Assembly: GCA_946480605.1 (NCBI GenBank) | Contig: CAMLKW010000126.1 | Span: 1-12,557, forward strand | Length of the DNA stretch: 12,557 bases | Source of the DNA: an uncultured Roseateles sp. | GTDB lineage: Bacteria > Pseudomonadota > Gammaproteobacteria > Burkholderiales > Burkholderiaceae | Direction: 5' to 3' | Part shown: piece by piece, positions 1 to 7,392 of the stretch | Layout of the letters: every line of letters starts with the position of its first letter | Position numbering within the stretch: the first letter of the stretch is position 1 | Notes under the pieces: model-generated | What the model was told of the DNA's origin: nothing | Databases searched by the model: none | Seen by the model: the letters and a program-made list of their open reading frames with translations, nothing else | Position numbers and translations under genes: made by a program

Positions 1-144
1 GGGTTTACGCAGGTGGGGATGAAAATCTAGTTTTGATACAAACCTGCCTGAGACGTTGGGTTCTCGCCCCAAAGATGTGCGCCACCTGCCCCGGGCGCAT
101 GCCGAGGGCCACGCCGCTTTCCAATGAACCAGAGGAGACATTCC
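1..144 (+). promoter_or_regulatory. Upstream region of the TonB-dependent receptor gene, candidate promoter/operator
   Basis: This is the non-coding leader before the receptor gene. The only A/T-rich patch is about 22-46, unusual in this G/C-rich window. Within it TG at 34-35 followed by TACAAA at 37-42 resembles an extended -10 element. No convincing -35 box is seen 17 bases upstream. The same patch holds an imperfect palindrome centred on 37 (TTG-ATA-CAA, 33-41), which could be a regulator site. A short 5-bp inverted repeat (TTGGG at 56-60, CCCAA at 68-72) lies downstream in the presumed leader. No convincing coding gene is seen on either strand. The promoter assignment is inference; only the composition and palindromes are seen directly. 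Confidence 0.3.
131..138 (+). promoter_or_regulatory. Strong Shine-Dalgarno that fixes the receptor start
   Basis: AGAGGAGA ends six bases before the ATG at 145, an almost ideal Shine-Dalgarno arrangement. An in-frame ATG also exists at 124, but it lies upstream of this element and has no purine-rich sequence of its own, so 145 is preferred. This is the clearest ribosome-binding site in the window and suggests high expression of the receptor. Confidence 0.8.
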
Positions 145-2904
145 ATGACCCTGAGCCAAGACAAGCGCGGTGCGGACGCTGTGGCGTCCTTCCGCATCAG
201 CCCGGTCGCCGTCGGCTGCACGCTGCTGATCGCCGCCGCCGCCGCGACGGCCCAGCAGGCCTCGCCGCAGCAACTGGAGACCGTCACCGTCACCGGCATC
301 CGCAAGGGCATCGAGGCGGCGATCTCGGTCAAGCGCAACAACGACTCCATCGTCGAGGCCATCTCGGCCGAGGACATCGGCAAGCTGCCCGACTCGTCCA
401 TCGCCGAATCCATCGCCCGCCTGCCCGGCCTGACGGCCCAGCGCGTGAACGGCCGTGCGCAGGAAGTGCAGATCCGCGGCCTGGCCGGTCAGTTCGCGAC
501 GACGCTGCTGAACGGCCGCGAGCAGGTCAGCACCGGCGACAACCGCTCCGCCGAGTTCGACCAATACCCCTCCGAGCTGCTGAGCGGCGTGGTCATCTAC
601 AAGACGCCCGACGCGGCGCTGGTGGGCCAGGGCCTGTCCGGCACCATCGATCTGCAGACCGTGCGCCCGCTGAACTTCGCCGGCCGCACCATGGCCGTCA
701 ACCTGCGCGGCGAGAAGAACTCGCTGGGCCGCGTGAACCCCGGCGCTGCCGGCGACAAGGGCAGCCGCTTCAGCTTCTCCTACATCGACCAGTTCGCCGA
801 TCGCACCGTGGGCATCGCGCTGGGCTATGCGCGCCTGGATTCGCCCAACCAGAACAACTACTACCGCAGCTGGGGCTACCCCAGCTTCACGGGCACGTTC
901 AACGGGACCAACTACGTCGACGTGCGCGTGCCGGGCGGCGTGCAGCTGCGCAACGAGTCGGCCTCGCAGGAGCGCAACGGCCTGATGGGCGTGCTGCAGT
1001 GGAAGCCGTCCAAGGAGTTCGAGACGCTGGTGGACGTCTACCACTCGACCTATGAGCGCAACGCGCTGCAGCGCGGCTTCGAGGCCGGCCTGGCCTGGGG
1101 CGCCCAAGGCCTGAACAACCCGGTCGTCGAGGGCGGCAAGACCAACGGCAACACCATCACCGGCGGCGTGCTGACCAAGGGCGACTACATCGGCGTGAAG
1201 CCCGTGCTGCGCCACGACGTCAACGACCGCGAGGACAAGATCACCGCACTCGGTTGGAACAGCAAGCTGATCGTCAGCCCCGCGCTGACGCTGGTGGGCG
1301 ACGTCAGCTGGTCCAAGGCCGACCGCGAAGAGTCCATCATGGAGCTGTACGCCGGCACCGGCCCTGGCGGCTCCGGCGCGCTGGACACCTTCAAGGTGGT
1401 CATGCCCGTGGGCGGCGGCCTGCCCAGCATCACGGGCAGCCTGAACTACGCCGATCCGGCGTTGATCAAGCTGGTGGACTCCGGTGGCTGGGGCCAGGCC
1501 GGCTACATCAAGAAGCCCAAGGTCGCGGACGAGATCAAGTCGGCCCGCCTGGCGGCCCGCGTCAACCAAGACTTCGCCTTCTTCACCGGCGGCGATGTCG
1601 GCCTGAACTTCACGCAGCGCGAGAAGTCGCGCATCGTGGCCGAGTGGTTCATGGACCTGAAGGCCTCGCCGACCACCATCCCGGCCGGCATGCTGTCCGC
1701 GCCGAACAGCCTGGGCTTCGTGGGTCTGGGCAACTTCATCTCCTATGACGCCCGCGCCGCGGCGGCCCAGTTCTACAACCTGCGCGGCAACGTCCACAAG
1801 GACATCATCAACAAGGACTGGTCGGTCAAGGAAGACATCACCACGGTCTTCGCCAAGGCCGACATCGACACCGAGCTGCTGGGCCTGCCATTGCGCGGCA
1901 ACCTGGGCGTGCAGGGCATCAACGCCAAGCAGAGCTCGACGGCCTTCAGCGTGCAGGCGGCCAGCCTGGCCAAGACCCCGGTCACGCGCGGCACCAGCTA
2001 CACCGACTGGCTGCCCAGCCTGAACCTGACCTGGGCCGTTGCGGCCAATCAGAACCTGCGTTTCGGCGTGGCCCGCCAGATCACCCGCCCGCGCATGGAC
2101 GACATGCGCGCCACGCAGGCCTACAGCGTCGACAACACTCGCGTGAACGCCGACGGCAACCTCGGCATGTGGACCGGCGATGGCGGCAACCCCGAGCTCA
2201 AGCCCTGGAAGGCCGATGCGGTCGACCTGTCCTACGAGTACTACTTCGGCAACAAGGGCTATGTGTCGCTGGCGGCCTACTACAAGGACCTGAAGACCTA
2301 CATCTACAGCCAGAAGCTCAACATCAACTTCAAGGACCGCTTCGGCACGCTGGTGCCCCCGGGCAACCTGACGCCGTCGTCCAACATCGGCGAGTACTCC
2401 ACCCAGGCCAACGGCACGGGCGGATCGCTGCAGGGCGTGGAGCTGGCGGTGTCGCTGCCGCTGAGCATGGTGGCCAATGTGCTGGACGGCTTCGGCGTGC
2501 AGGCCAGCTACGCCTACGTGGACAGCAAGATCGCCCCGTTCGGCCCCGGCGACTCGCGCCCGCTGCCGGGTCTGTCGCCCAACACCTACAACCTGACGGC
2601 CTACTACGAGAAGCACGGCTTCTCGGCCCGGGTCAGCACGCGCATCCGCGACGGCTTCATGGGTGAAGTGACTGGCTTCGGCGCGGACCGCACCTACGAG
2701 TACGTGAAGAAGGAGCAGGTCACCGACCTGCAGGTCGGCTACGAGTTCCAGAGCGGCATGGCCAAGGGCCTGTCGGTGCTGTTCCAGGTCAACAACGTGG
2801 GCAACGAGCCCTACGTCGAGTACTACAACAACGACCTGACGCAGACCAAGCAGTACACCCGCTACGGCAAGACCTATCTGCTGGGCGTGAACTACAAGTT
2901 CTGA
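145..2904 (+). CDS. TonB-dependent receptor, probable maltodextrin transporter of the outer membrane
   Basis: This 919-residue outer-membrane receptor probably imports maltodextrins using TonB-ExbBD energy. The N terminus has a signal peptide with a hydrophobic core at about residues 21-36 and likely cleavage after ATA (36). A TonB-box-like stretch, LETVTVTG, follows at 44-51. The plug covers about 55-175, with EAISAEDIGKLPD near 71-83, the conserved QIRGL at 109-113 and LLNG at 121-124. The remainder is the 22-strand barrel, rich in alternating aromatic residues and ending in a C-terminal Phe (YKF), as beta-barrel proteins do. Style and length fit the large Xanthomonas/Caulobacter-type TonB receptor family (TIGR01782-like). 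The substrate is inferred from neighbouring GH13 amylases and malEFG, not from a motif. ATG 145 is chosen for its Shine-Dalgarno; ATG 124 would add seven residues. A strong terminator follows the stop, so this gene can be transcribed separately from those downstream. Confidence 0.93.
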   Translation: MTLSQDKRGADAVASFRISPVAVGCTLLIAAAAATAQQASPQQLETVTVTGIRKGIEAAISVKRNNDSIVEAISAEDIGKLPDSSIAESIARLPGLTAQRVNGRAQEVQIRGLAGQFATTLLNGREQVSTGDNRSAEFDQYPSELLSGVVIYKTPDAALVGQGLSGTIDLQTVRPLNFAGRTMAVNLRGEKNSLGRVNPGAAGDKGSRFSFSYIDQFADRTVGIALGYARLDSPNQNNYYRSWGYPSFTGTFNGTNYVDVRVPGGVQLRNESASQERNGLMGVLQWKPSKEFETLVDVYHSTYERNALQRGFEAGLAWGAQGLNNPVVEGGKTNGNTITGGVLTKGDYIGVKPVLRHDVNDREDKITALGWNSKLIVSPALTLVGDVSWSKADREESIMELYAGTGPGGSGALDTFKVVMPVGGGLPSITGSLNYADPALIKLVDSGGWGQAGYIKKPKVADEIKSARLAARVNQDFAFFTGGDVGLNFTQREKSRIVAEWFMDLKASPTTIPAGMLSAPNSLGFVGLGNFISYDARAAAAQFYNLRGNVHKDIINKDWSVKEDITTVFAKADIDTELLGLPLRGNLGVQGINAKQSSTAFSVQAASLAKTPVTRGTSYTDWLPSLNLTWAVAANQNLRFGVARQITRPRMDDMRATQAYSVDNTRVNADGNLGMWTGDGGNPELKPWKADAVDLSYEYYFGNKGYVSLAAYYKDLKTYIYSQKLNINFKDRFGTLVPPGNLTPSSNIGEYSTQANGTGGSLQGVELAVSLPLSMVANVLDGFGVQASYAYVDSKIAPFGPGDSRPLPGLSPNTYNLTAYYEKHGFSARVSTRIRDGFMGEVTGFGADRTYEYVKKEQVTDLQVGYEFQSGMAKGLSVLFQVNNVGNEPYVEYYNNDLTQTKQYTRYGKTYLLGVNYKF

Positions 2905-2928
2905 GCGTCGCCCTGATGCTCGCGTGAC

Positions 2929-2962
2929 AGCCCTTGCCGGAGCGATCCGGCAGGGGCTTTTT
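2929..2962 (+). terminator. Intrinsic (rho-independent) terminator after the receptor gene
   Basis: A 13-bp stem (2929-2941 with 2946-2958, one G-U pair, otherwise perfect) closes a four-base GCGA loop and runs into a five-T tract at 2958-2962. It starts 25 bases after the receptor stop codon. This is a textbook terminator and the strongest RNA structure in the window. It should reduce transcription into the halogenase-amylase-reductase genes, or allow only partial read-through, giving excess receptor mRNA. Confidence 0.92.
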
Positions 2963-3014
2963 CTTCGCCGTGGCCGTGCCAACATGGTGCGGCCTCGCAG
3001 CTCTTACTTCCGCC

Positions 3015-4529
3015 ATGTCCCTGATCCAAGACGTCGTCATCGTCGGCGGCGGCACCGCCGGCTGGATGACCGCCGCCGCCCTGTCCACGGTGCTGCGCGG
3101 GCGCTACCGCATCCGCGTCGTCGAGTCCGACGAGATCGGCACCGTCGGCGTCGGCGAGGCCACCATCCCGATGATCCAGCGCTTCAACCGTGTGGTCGGC
3201 ATCGCCGAGAACGAGTTCATGCGCGCGACGCAGGGCACGTTCAAGCTGGGCATCGAGTTCGTCAACTGGGGCCGCCTGGGCGACCGCTACATGCACGGTT
3301 TCGGCAAGCTGGGCCAGGACCTGTGGACCGTGCAGTTCGAGCAGTACTGGCACCGCATGCGTGCGCTGGGGCGCGCGCAGCCGCTGGAGCAGTACAGCAT
3401 CACCCGCATGGCGGCGCTGGCCAACAAATTCATGCCGCCGCGCCCCGACCTCGGCAACTCGCCGCTGGCGGAGATCGCCTACGCCTACCACTTCGACGCC
3501 AGCCTGTACGCGCGCTACCTGCGCGGCCTGGCAGAGCAGCGTGGCGTGCAGCGCACCGAGGGCAAGCTCACCCACGCCACGCGGCGCGGGGAGGGCGCGC
3601 ACGCGGGCCACGTGGACGCGGTCGTGCTGGAAAGCGGCGAGCGCATCGCCGGCGACCTGTTCATCGACTGCTCGGGCTTCCGCGGCCTGCTGATCGAGCA
3701 GACGCTGCAGACCGGCTTCGAGGACTGGACGCACTGGCTGCCCTGCGATCGCGCGATGGCCGTGCCCTGTGAGTCCGTCAAGCCACTGACCCCTTACACC
3801 CGCTCCACCGCCCACCGCGCCGGCTGGCAGTGGCGCATCCCGCTGCAGCACCGCATCGGCAATGGCCATGTCTACAGCAGCGCCCACGTCAGCGACGACG
3901 AGGCGGCCGCGACGCTGCTGGCCAACCTTGACGGCAAGCCGTTGGCCGACCCGCGCCCCATCCGCTTCAGGACCGGCATGCGCCGGCTGGCCTGGAACCA
4001 GAACGTCATCGCCATCGGCCTGGCCGGTGGCTTCCTGGAGCCGCTGGAGTCCACCTCCATCCACCTGATCCAGCAGGCCATCCAGCAGCTGATCGACTAC
4101 TTCCCCGACCGCGGCTTCAGCGCCAACGACGTCGCCGAGTTCAACCGCCACAGCCGTTTCCACTGGGAGCGCATTCGCGACTTCGTCGTCCTGCACTACC
4201 ACCTGAACCAGCGTGACGACTCGGCGTTCTGGCGTGACTGCGCCCACATGAGCGTGCCGGACAGCCTGCAGGAGAAGCTGGACCTCTACCGCAGCCACGG
4301 CCGTGTCGTGCGGCGCGACAACGAGTTGTTCGCCGAGGTGGGCTGGATTCAGGTCATGGAAGGCCAGAACCTCGTGCCGCAGCGCCACCACCCGCTGGCC
4401 GAACTGCAGGACGAGCAGGCGACGCACGAGTATCTGGAAGGCGTGCGCGAAGTCATCGCCAAGTGCGTGGCCTTCATGCCCGACCACGCAGCCTACATCG
4501 CCGAGCACTGCGCGGCGCCCCGACCGTGA
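3015..4529 (+). CDS. Flavin-dependent halogenase homologue (tryptophan-halogenase superfamily)
   Basis: This 504-residue FAD-dependent enzyme belongs to the PrnA/RebH superfamily (PF04820 type). The FAD-binding GGGTAGWM is at residues 11-18 and the VGVGEATIP strap at 44-52. WxWxIP is at 271-276 (WQWRIP) and DCSGFRGLL at 218-226. By alignment from memory with RebH, the catalytic Lys79 corresponds to Lys77 (TFKLG) and the catalytic Glu357-Ser358 to Glu345-Ser346 (EPLEST). Both are kept, so halogenation chemistry is plausible. The C-terminal region that holds free tryptophan in RebH (aromatic loop around FWNNSNYY) is shorter and different here (near GWIQVMEGQNLVP), so the substrate is probably not free tryptophan. 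No signal peptide is seen; it is likely cytoplasmic. ATG 3015 is chosen because an in-frame TTG at 2934 lies inside the terminator hairpin; no good Shine-Dalgarno precedes 3015. The stop overlaps the amylase GTG. The role in a sugar locus is unknown. Confidence 0.9.
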   Translation: MSLIQDVVIVGGGTAGWMTAAALSTVLRGRYRIRVVESDEIGTVGVGEATIPMIQRFNRVVGIAENEFMRATQGTFKLGIEFVNWGRLGDRYMHGFGKLGQDLWTVQFEQYWHRMRALGRAQPLEQYSITRMAALANKFMPPRPDLGNSPLAEIAYAYHFDASLYARYLRGLAEQRGVQRTEGKLTHATRRGEGAHAGHVDAVVLESGERIAGDLFIDCSGFRGLLIEQTLQTGFEDWTHWLPCDRAMAVPCESVKPLTPYTRSTAHRAGWQWRIPLQHRIGNGHVYSSAHVSDDEAAATLLANLDGKPLADPRPIRFRTGMRRLAWNQNVIAIGLAGGFLEPLESTSIHLIQQAIQQLIDYFPDRGFSANDVAEFNRHSRFHWERIRDFVVLHYHLNQRDDSAFWRDCAHMSVPDSLQEKLDLYRSHGRVVRRDNELFAEVGWIQVMEGQNLVPQRHHPLAELQDEQATHEYLEGVREVIAKCVAFMPDHAAYIAEHCAAPRP

Positions 4530-5812
4530 ACCACCACCCCACCCGCCGCGCGGTGCTGGCCGCCGCCACCATCCTGCCCGCCATGAGCCTTGCCGCCGCC
4601 GACATGCCCCACCTGCCCTGGACCCGCCAGGCCGTTCTCTACCAGGTCAATGTGCGCCAGTACTCGGCCGCCGGCACGCTGGCCGCCGTGCAGGCCGACC
4701 TGCCGCGCCTTCAGGCACTGGGCGTGGACATCCTGTGGCTGATGCCCTGGCAGCCCATCGGCCGCAAGAACCGCAAGGGCACGCTGGGCAGCTACTACGC
4801 CATCAGCGACTACACCGCCATCAACCCCGAGTTCGGCACGCTGGCCGACGCCAGGGCTCTGGTCGCCGAGGCCCACCGGCTGGGGCTGAAGGTCATCCTC
4901 GACTGGGTGGCCAATCACACGGCCTGGGACCACCCCTGGGCCACGGCGCACAAGGACCGGTACAAGCTGAATGTCAAGGGCGAGGTCTATGCCGTCACGT
5001 TCAACGAAGGCCAGCCCGGCGAGGAGCATTGGGACGACGTCATCGGCCTGAACTACCAGAGCGCGGGCCTGCGCGACGCGATGGTCGATGCGATGAAGTT
5101 CTGGGTGCGCGAGGTGGACGTGGACGGCTTCCGCTGCGACGTTGCCAGCCTGGTACCCACCGATTTCTGGGTGCGTGCTCGCAAGGAACTGGACGCGCTC
5201 AAGCCCATGTTCATGCTGGCCGAGTCCGACGCCGTCGGGCTGCACAGCAGCGGCGCCTTCGACATGAGCTACGACTGGACGCTGGCCGACCAGGTGTTCA
5301 AGAAGATCGGCAAGGGCGAGGCGGGAGCACCGCTGCTGAAGGCCTGGCTGGCGAAGCAGCCGGCGGGTTACCCGGCGCATGCCTACCGCATGCGCTTCAC
5401 CAGCAACCACGACTTCAACTCCTGGCACGGCAGCGACGCCGAGCTGTACGGCGCGGCGCATGCGGCACTGGCGGTGCTGAGCTTCACGCTGCCCGGCATG
5501 CCCTTGATCTACAACGGCCAGGAGTCGGCCCTGGCCAAGCGGCTGGCCTTCTTCGAGAAGGATGCCATCGAGTGGAAGGGCTATGCGCAGGCGGACTTCT
5601 ACCGCGGGCTCATCGCGCTGAAGCACAGGCACCCGGCGTTGGCGGCGGGTCAGTACGGCGCGCCGGTCCAGCTGCTGGAGGCGCCGGCCGACGTGGTGGC
5701 CTTCGAGCGCCGGCTGGGCGCCGATGTGGTGCGCGTGGCGGTCAACCTGTCGAACAAGCCGCAGAGCTACCAGGGTGAGACGCTGCCGGCCTGGGGCTGG
5801 CGCATCGAATGA
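4526..5812 (+). CDS. Exported GH13 alpha-amylase
   Basis: This 428-residue alpha-glucan hydrolase probably cuts starch or maltodextrin outside the cytoplasm. The GTG start gives an N terminus with an Arg-Arg pair (TRRAVLAAA) and a hydrophobic stretch to about residue 25, a Sec- or possibly Tat-type signal. The GH13 barrel is complete. Region I is DWVANH (126-131), region II GFRCD with nucleophile Asp205, region III LAESD with acid/base Glu233, and region IV TSNHD with Asp296. YQVNVRQYS at 39-47 is the usual first strand. The C-terminal domain is short and there is no carbohydrate-binding module. An upstream in-frame ATG (4463) would put 21 extra residues before the signal peptide inside the halogenase gene, so GTG 4526 is preferred. 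It overlaps the halogenase stop (GTGA), and the next gene starts in its own stop (ATGA), indicating translational coupling. Exact product specificity cannot be read from sequence. Confidence 0.9.
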   Translation: MNHHPTRRAVLAAATILPAMSLAAADMPHLPWTRQAVLYQVNVRQYSAAGTLAAVQADLPRLQALGVDILWLMPWQPIGRKNRKGTLGSYYAISDYTAINPEFGTLADARALVAEAHRLGLKVILDWVANHTAWDHPWATAHKDRYKLNVKGEVYAVTFNEGQPGEEHWDDVIGLNYQSAGLRDAMVDAMKFWVREVDVDGFRCDVASLVPTDFWVRARKELDALKPMFMLAESDAVGLHSSGAFDMSYDWTLADQVFKKIGKGEAGAPLLKAWLAKQPAGYPAHAYRMRFTSNHDFNSWHGSDAELYGAAHAALAVLSFTLPGMPLIYNGQESALAKRLAFFEKDAIEWKGYAQADFYRGLIALKHRHPALAAGQYGAPVQLLEAPADVVAFERRLGADVVRVAVNLSNKPQSYQGETLPAWGWRIE

Positions 5813-6546
5813 GGCTGCTGATCACCGGCCTGAACGGCACGCTCGCGCCGCGGCTGGCCGAGGCCGCCCGCGCGGCGGGGCACGAGGTCATGGGCTGGGA
5901 CCGCGCCGCGGTGGATCCCGACGACGAGGCCCGGTCCGCCGACTGGCTGGCGCAGGTGCGGCCCGACGCCATCGCCCATCTGGGCATGGGCTCGGCGCGC
6001 TTTGCCGCCTTGCTGGCGGCGCGCTGCGAGCGCTTCGTCTTCACGAGCACCGCCATGGTCTTCGACCACCAGCCCGACGGGCCGCACGACGTGACCCATG
6101 AGCGCACCGCGAAGGACGACTACGGCCGCTACAAGATCGGCTGCGAGGACACCATCCTGGCCGCCAGCAAGACGGCGGCCATCGCCCGCATCGGCTGGCA
6201 GATCGACCCGACCCAGCCTGGCAACAACATGCTGAGGGCGCTGGACGACTGGCAGCGCCGCGACGGCCATGTGGCCGCCAGCCGCGCCTGGGTGCCGGCC
6301 TGCTCCTTCATGGCCGATACCGCCGCTGCGCTGCTGGCGCTGCTGCAGCAGCCACAGCCGGGACTGCATCACCTGGACAGCAACGCCGACGAGGCCTGGC
6401 ACTTCGACGAACTGGCCCGGGCGCTGGCCCAGGCCTTCCAGCGCGACTGGCAGGTGCGGCCGCACGAGGACTACCGCCACGACCAGCGCCTGGTGGGTGG
6501 CGCCACGCGGCTGCCGCCGCTGTCAGAGCGTCTCGCCCGGCTGTAG
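5809..6546 (+). CDS. NAD(P)-dependent sugar reductase/epimerase-like protein (RmlD/extended SDR type)
   Basis: This 245-residue Rossmann-fold protein is of the extended short-chain dehydrogenase type. The nucleotide-binding loop is near residues 6-13 (TGLNGTLA). Ser80-Thr81 is followed by a YxxxK catalytic pair (Tyr105, Lys109 in DYGRYK). The C-terminal HDQRLVGGATRLPPLSERL segment resembles the end of dTDP-4-dehydrorhamnose reductase (RmlD) relatives. At 245 residues it is shorter than typical RmlD (about 290-300), mainly in the substrate domain. No signal peptide is seen; it is likely cytoplasmic. Its ATG lies in the amylase stop (ATGA), so it is the third gene of a translationally coupled set. 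Its natural substrate is unknown; a nucleotide sugar or oxidised sugar is a guess from family only. Its last 24 bases overlap the 3' end of the convergent binding-protein gene, and no terminator is visible. Confidence 0.78.
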   Translation: MRLLITGLNGTLAPRLAEAARAAGHEVMGWDRAAVDPDDEARSADWLAQVRPDAIAHLGMGSARFAALLAARCERFVFTSTAMVFDHQPDGPHDVTHERTAKDDYGRYKIGCEDTILAASKTAAIARIGWQIDPTQPGNNMLRALDDWQRRDGHVAASRAWVPACSFMADTAAALLALLQQPQPGLHHLDSNADEAWHFDELARALAQAFQRDWQVRPHEDYRHDQRLVGGATRLPPLSERLARL

Positions 6547-7392
6547 CCACAGCTCGCGGCGCTGCAGTGGCGTCTCGGGCGGCAGCAGCGGGTTGCTCAG
6601 GCGCAGCACGCGCTGCGGCACCACCGGGTGGGCCTTCAGCACCGCGCCGTACTGCTCACGGTGCAGGCGCTGGAAGCTGCCGTCCGCCACCGCCGCCTCC
6701 AGGCCGGCCTTCAGCCGGGCGGCCAGCTCGGGCCGGCTGGGGCTGACGAACAAGTAAGCCGCGGCCGGGTAGTGCAGCATCAGCTCGGGCGCGATGGCCA
6801 ACTGCGGATGGCGGCCGTCGGCCAGCTCGGCGTCGATCTCCAGGATGGAGCGCGGGAAGTAGTCAACGCGGCCGGCGGCCAGCATGCGGAACAAGGCCTC
6901 GTAGACGCTGCTGGTGCCCACCTGCAGGCCGTTGGCGCGCAGGATGGTGGTGTCGGGCCAGTCATGGCCCTGGCCGGCCAGGCGCTCGCGCAGGTCGGCC
7001 AGGCCGCGCACGCGGCGCCACTGCGCCAGCTCGCTGCGGCGCACCAGCAGCAGCCGCCAGCCCAGCAGGCCACGGTCGATGGGGATGCGCACCGGCAGCA
7101 GGCCCGAGGCCTCGCGCTGGCGGTCGGTCATGGTCCACATCACGTCTACCGGCGCCTGGCCCGATGCCAGCTCCACCAGCGTGCGGCCCTGCGTCATCTC
7201 CAGGTCGGTCAGGCGGATGTCGACCCTGCCGCCGTCGCGGTTCAGCGCCAGCTCCAGCAGGCGGCGCAGATAGGGCAGCTGCGGGTCGGGCATGCTGACG
7301 TGGCGTGGCAGCCGCACGGGCCGCAGCGTTTGCGCCGCCAGCGGGCGGGCGGCCGGCAGCAGCGGCAGGGTGAGCAGGGGACGGCGGCGCAC
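6523..7392 (-). CDS. Periplasmic solute-binding-like protein (SBP family 3 type), substrate unknown
   Basis: With a GTG start at 7392 this encodes 289 residues. The N terminus is Arg-rich followed by a Leu/Pro/Ala hydrophobic stretch (RRRPLLTLPLLPAARPLAAQ), compatible with a signal peptide. The body looks like a small type II periplasmic binding protein. It has VDVMWTMTD near 82-90, GWRLLLVRR near 111-119, LQVGTSSVYEAL near 156-167, then GRVDYFPRSILEI near 174-186, where the second lobe normally cycles back. It is too short for a maltose-type binding protein (about 370-400) and is closer to amino-acid-type binding domains used in transport or sensing. No permease or ATPase accompanies it. A TTG at 7422 is an alternative in-frame start, but it begins inside the palindrome at 7402-7424; neither start has a clear Shine-Dalgarno. 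It is probably last in the malEFG-amylase direction, 183 bp after the amylase stop. Function is inferred from fold resemblance only. Confidence 0.68.
   Translation of the reverse strand: MRRRPLLTLPLLPAARPLAAQTLRPVRLPRHVSMPDPQLPYLRRLLELALNRDGGRVDIRLTDLEMTQGRTLVELASGQAPVDVMWTMTDRQREASGLLPVRIPIDRGLLGWRLLLVRRSELAQWRRVRGLADLRERLAGQGHDWPDTTILRANGLQVGTSSVYEALFRMLAAGRVDYFPRSILEIDAELADGRHPQLAIAPELMLHYPAAAYLFVSPSRPELAARLKAGLEAAVADGSFQRLHREQYGAVLKAHPVVPQRVLRLSNPLLPPETPLQRRELWLQPGETL

Noticed and set aside
27..413. Short - strand ORF overlapping the receptor start
   Set aside because: The translation is low-complexity, covers the promoter and the receptor signal peptide/plug, and shows no domain or ribosome-binding site.
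2934..3014. Longer halogenase with a TTG start at 2934
   Set aside because: The extension begins inside the intrinsic terminator hairpin and adds residues before the FAD motif that do not look like family sequence; ATG 3015 places GGGTAGWM at the normal distance from the N terminus.
3255..3257. Apparent loss of the catalytic Lys in the halogenase (Glu81 where RebH has Lys in IKF)
   Set aside because: Counting the RebH sequence from memory, the catalytic Lys79 is the earlier Lys of the YKVAIKF stretch. It aligns with Lys77 here, which is conserved; Glu81 aligns with a non-catalytic Lys83.
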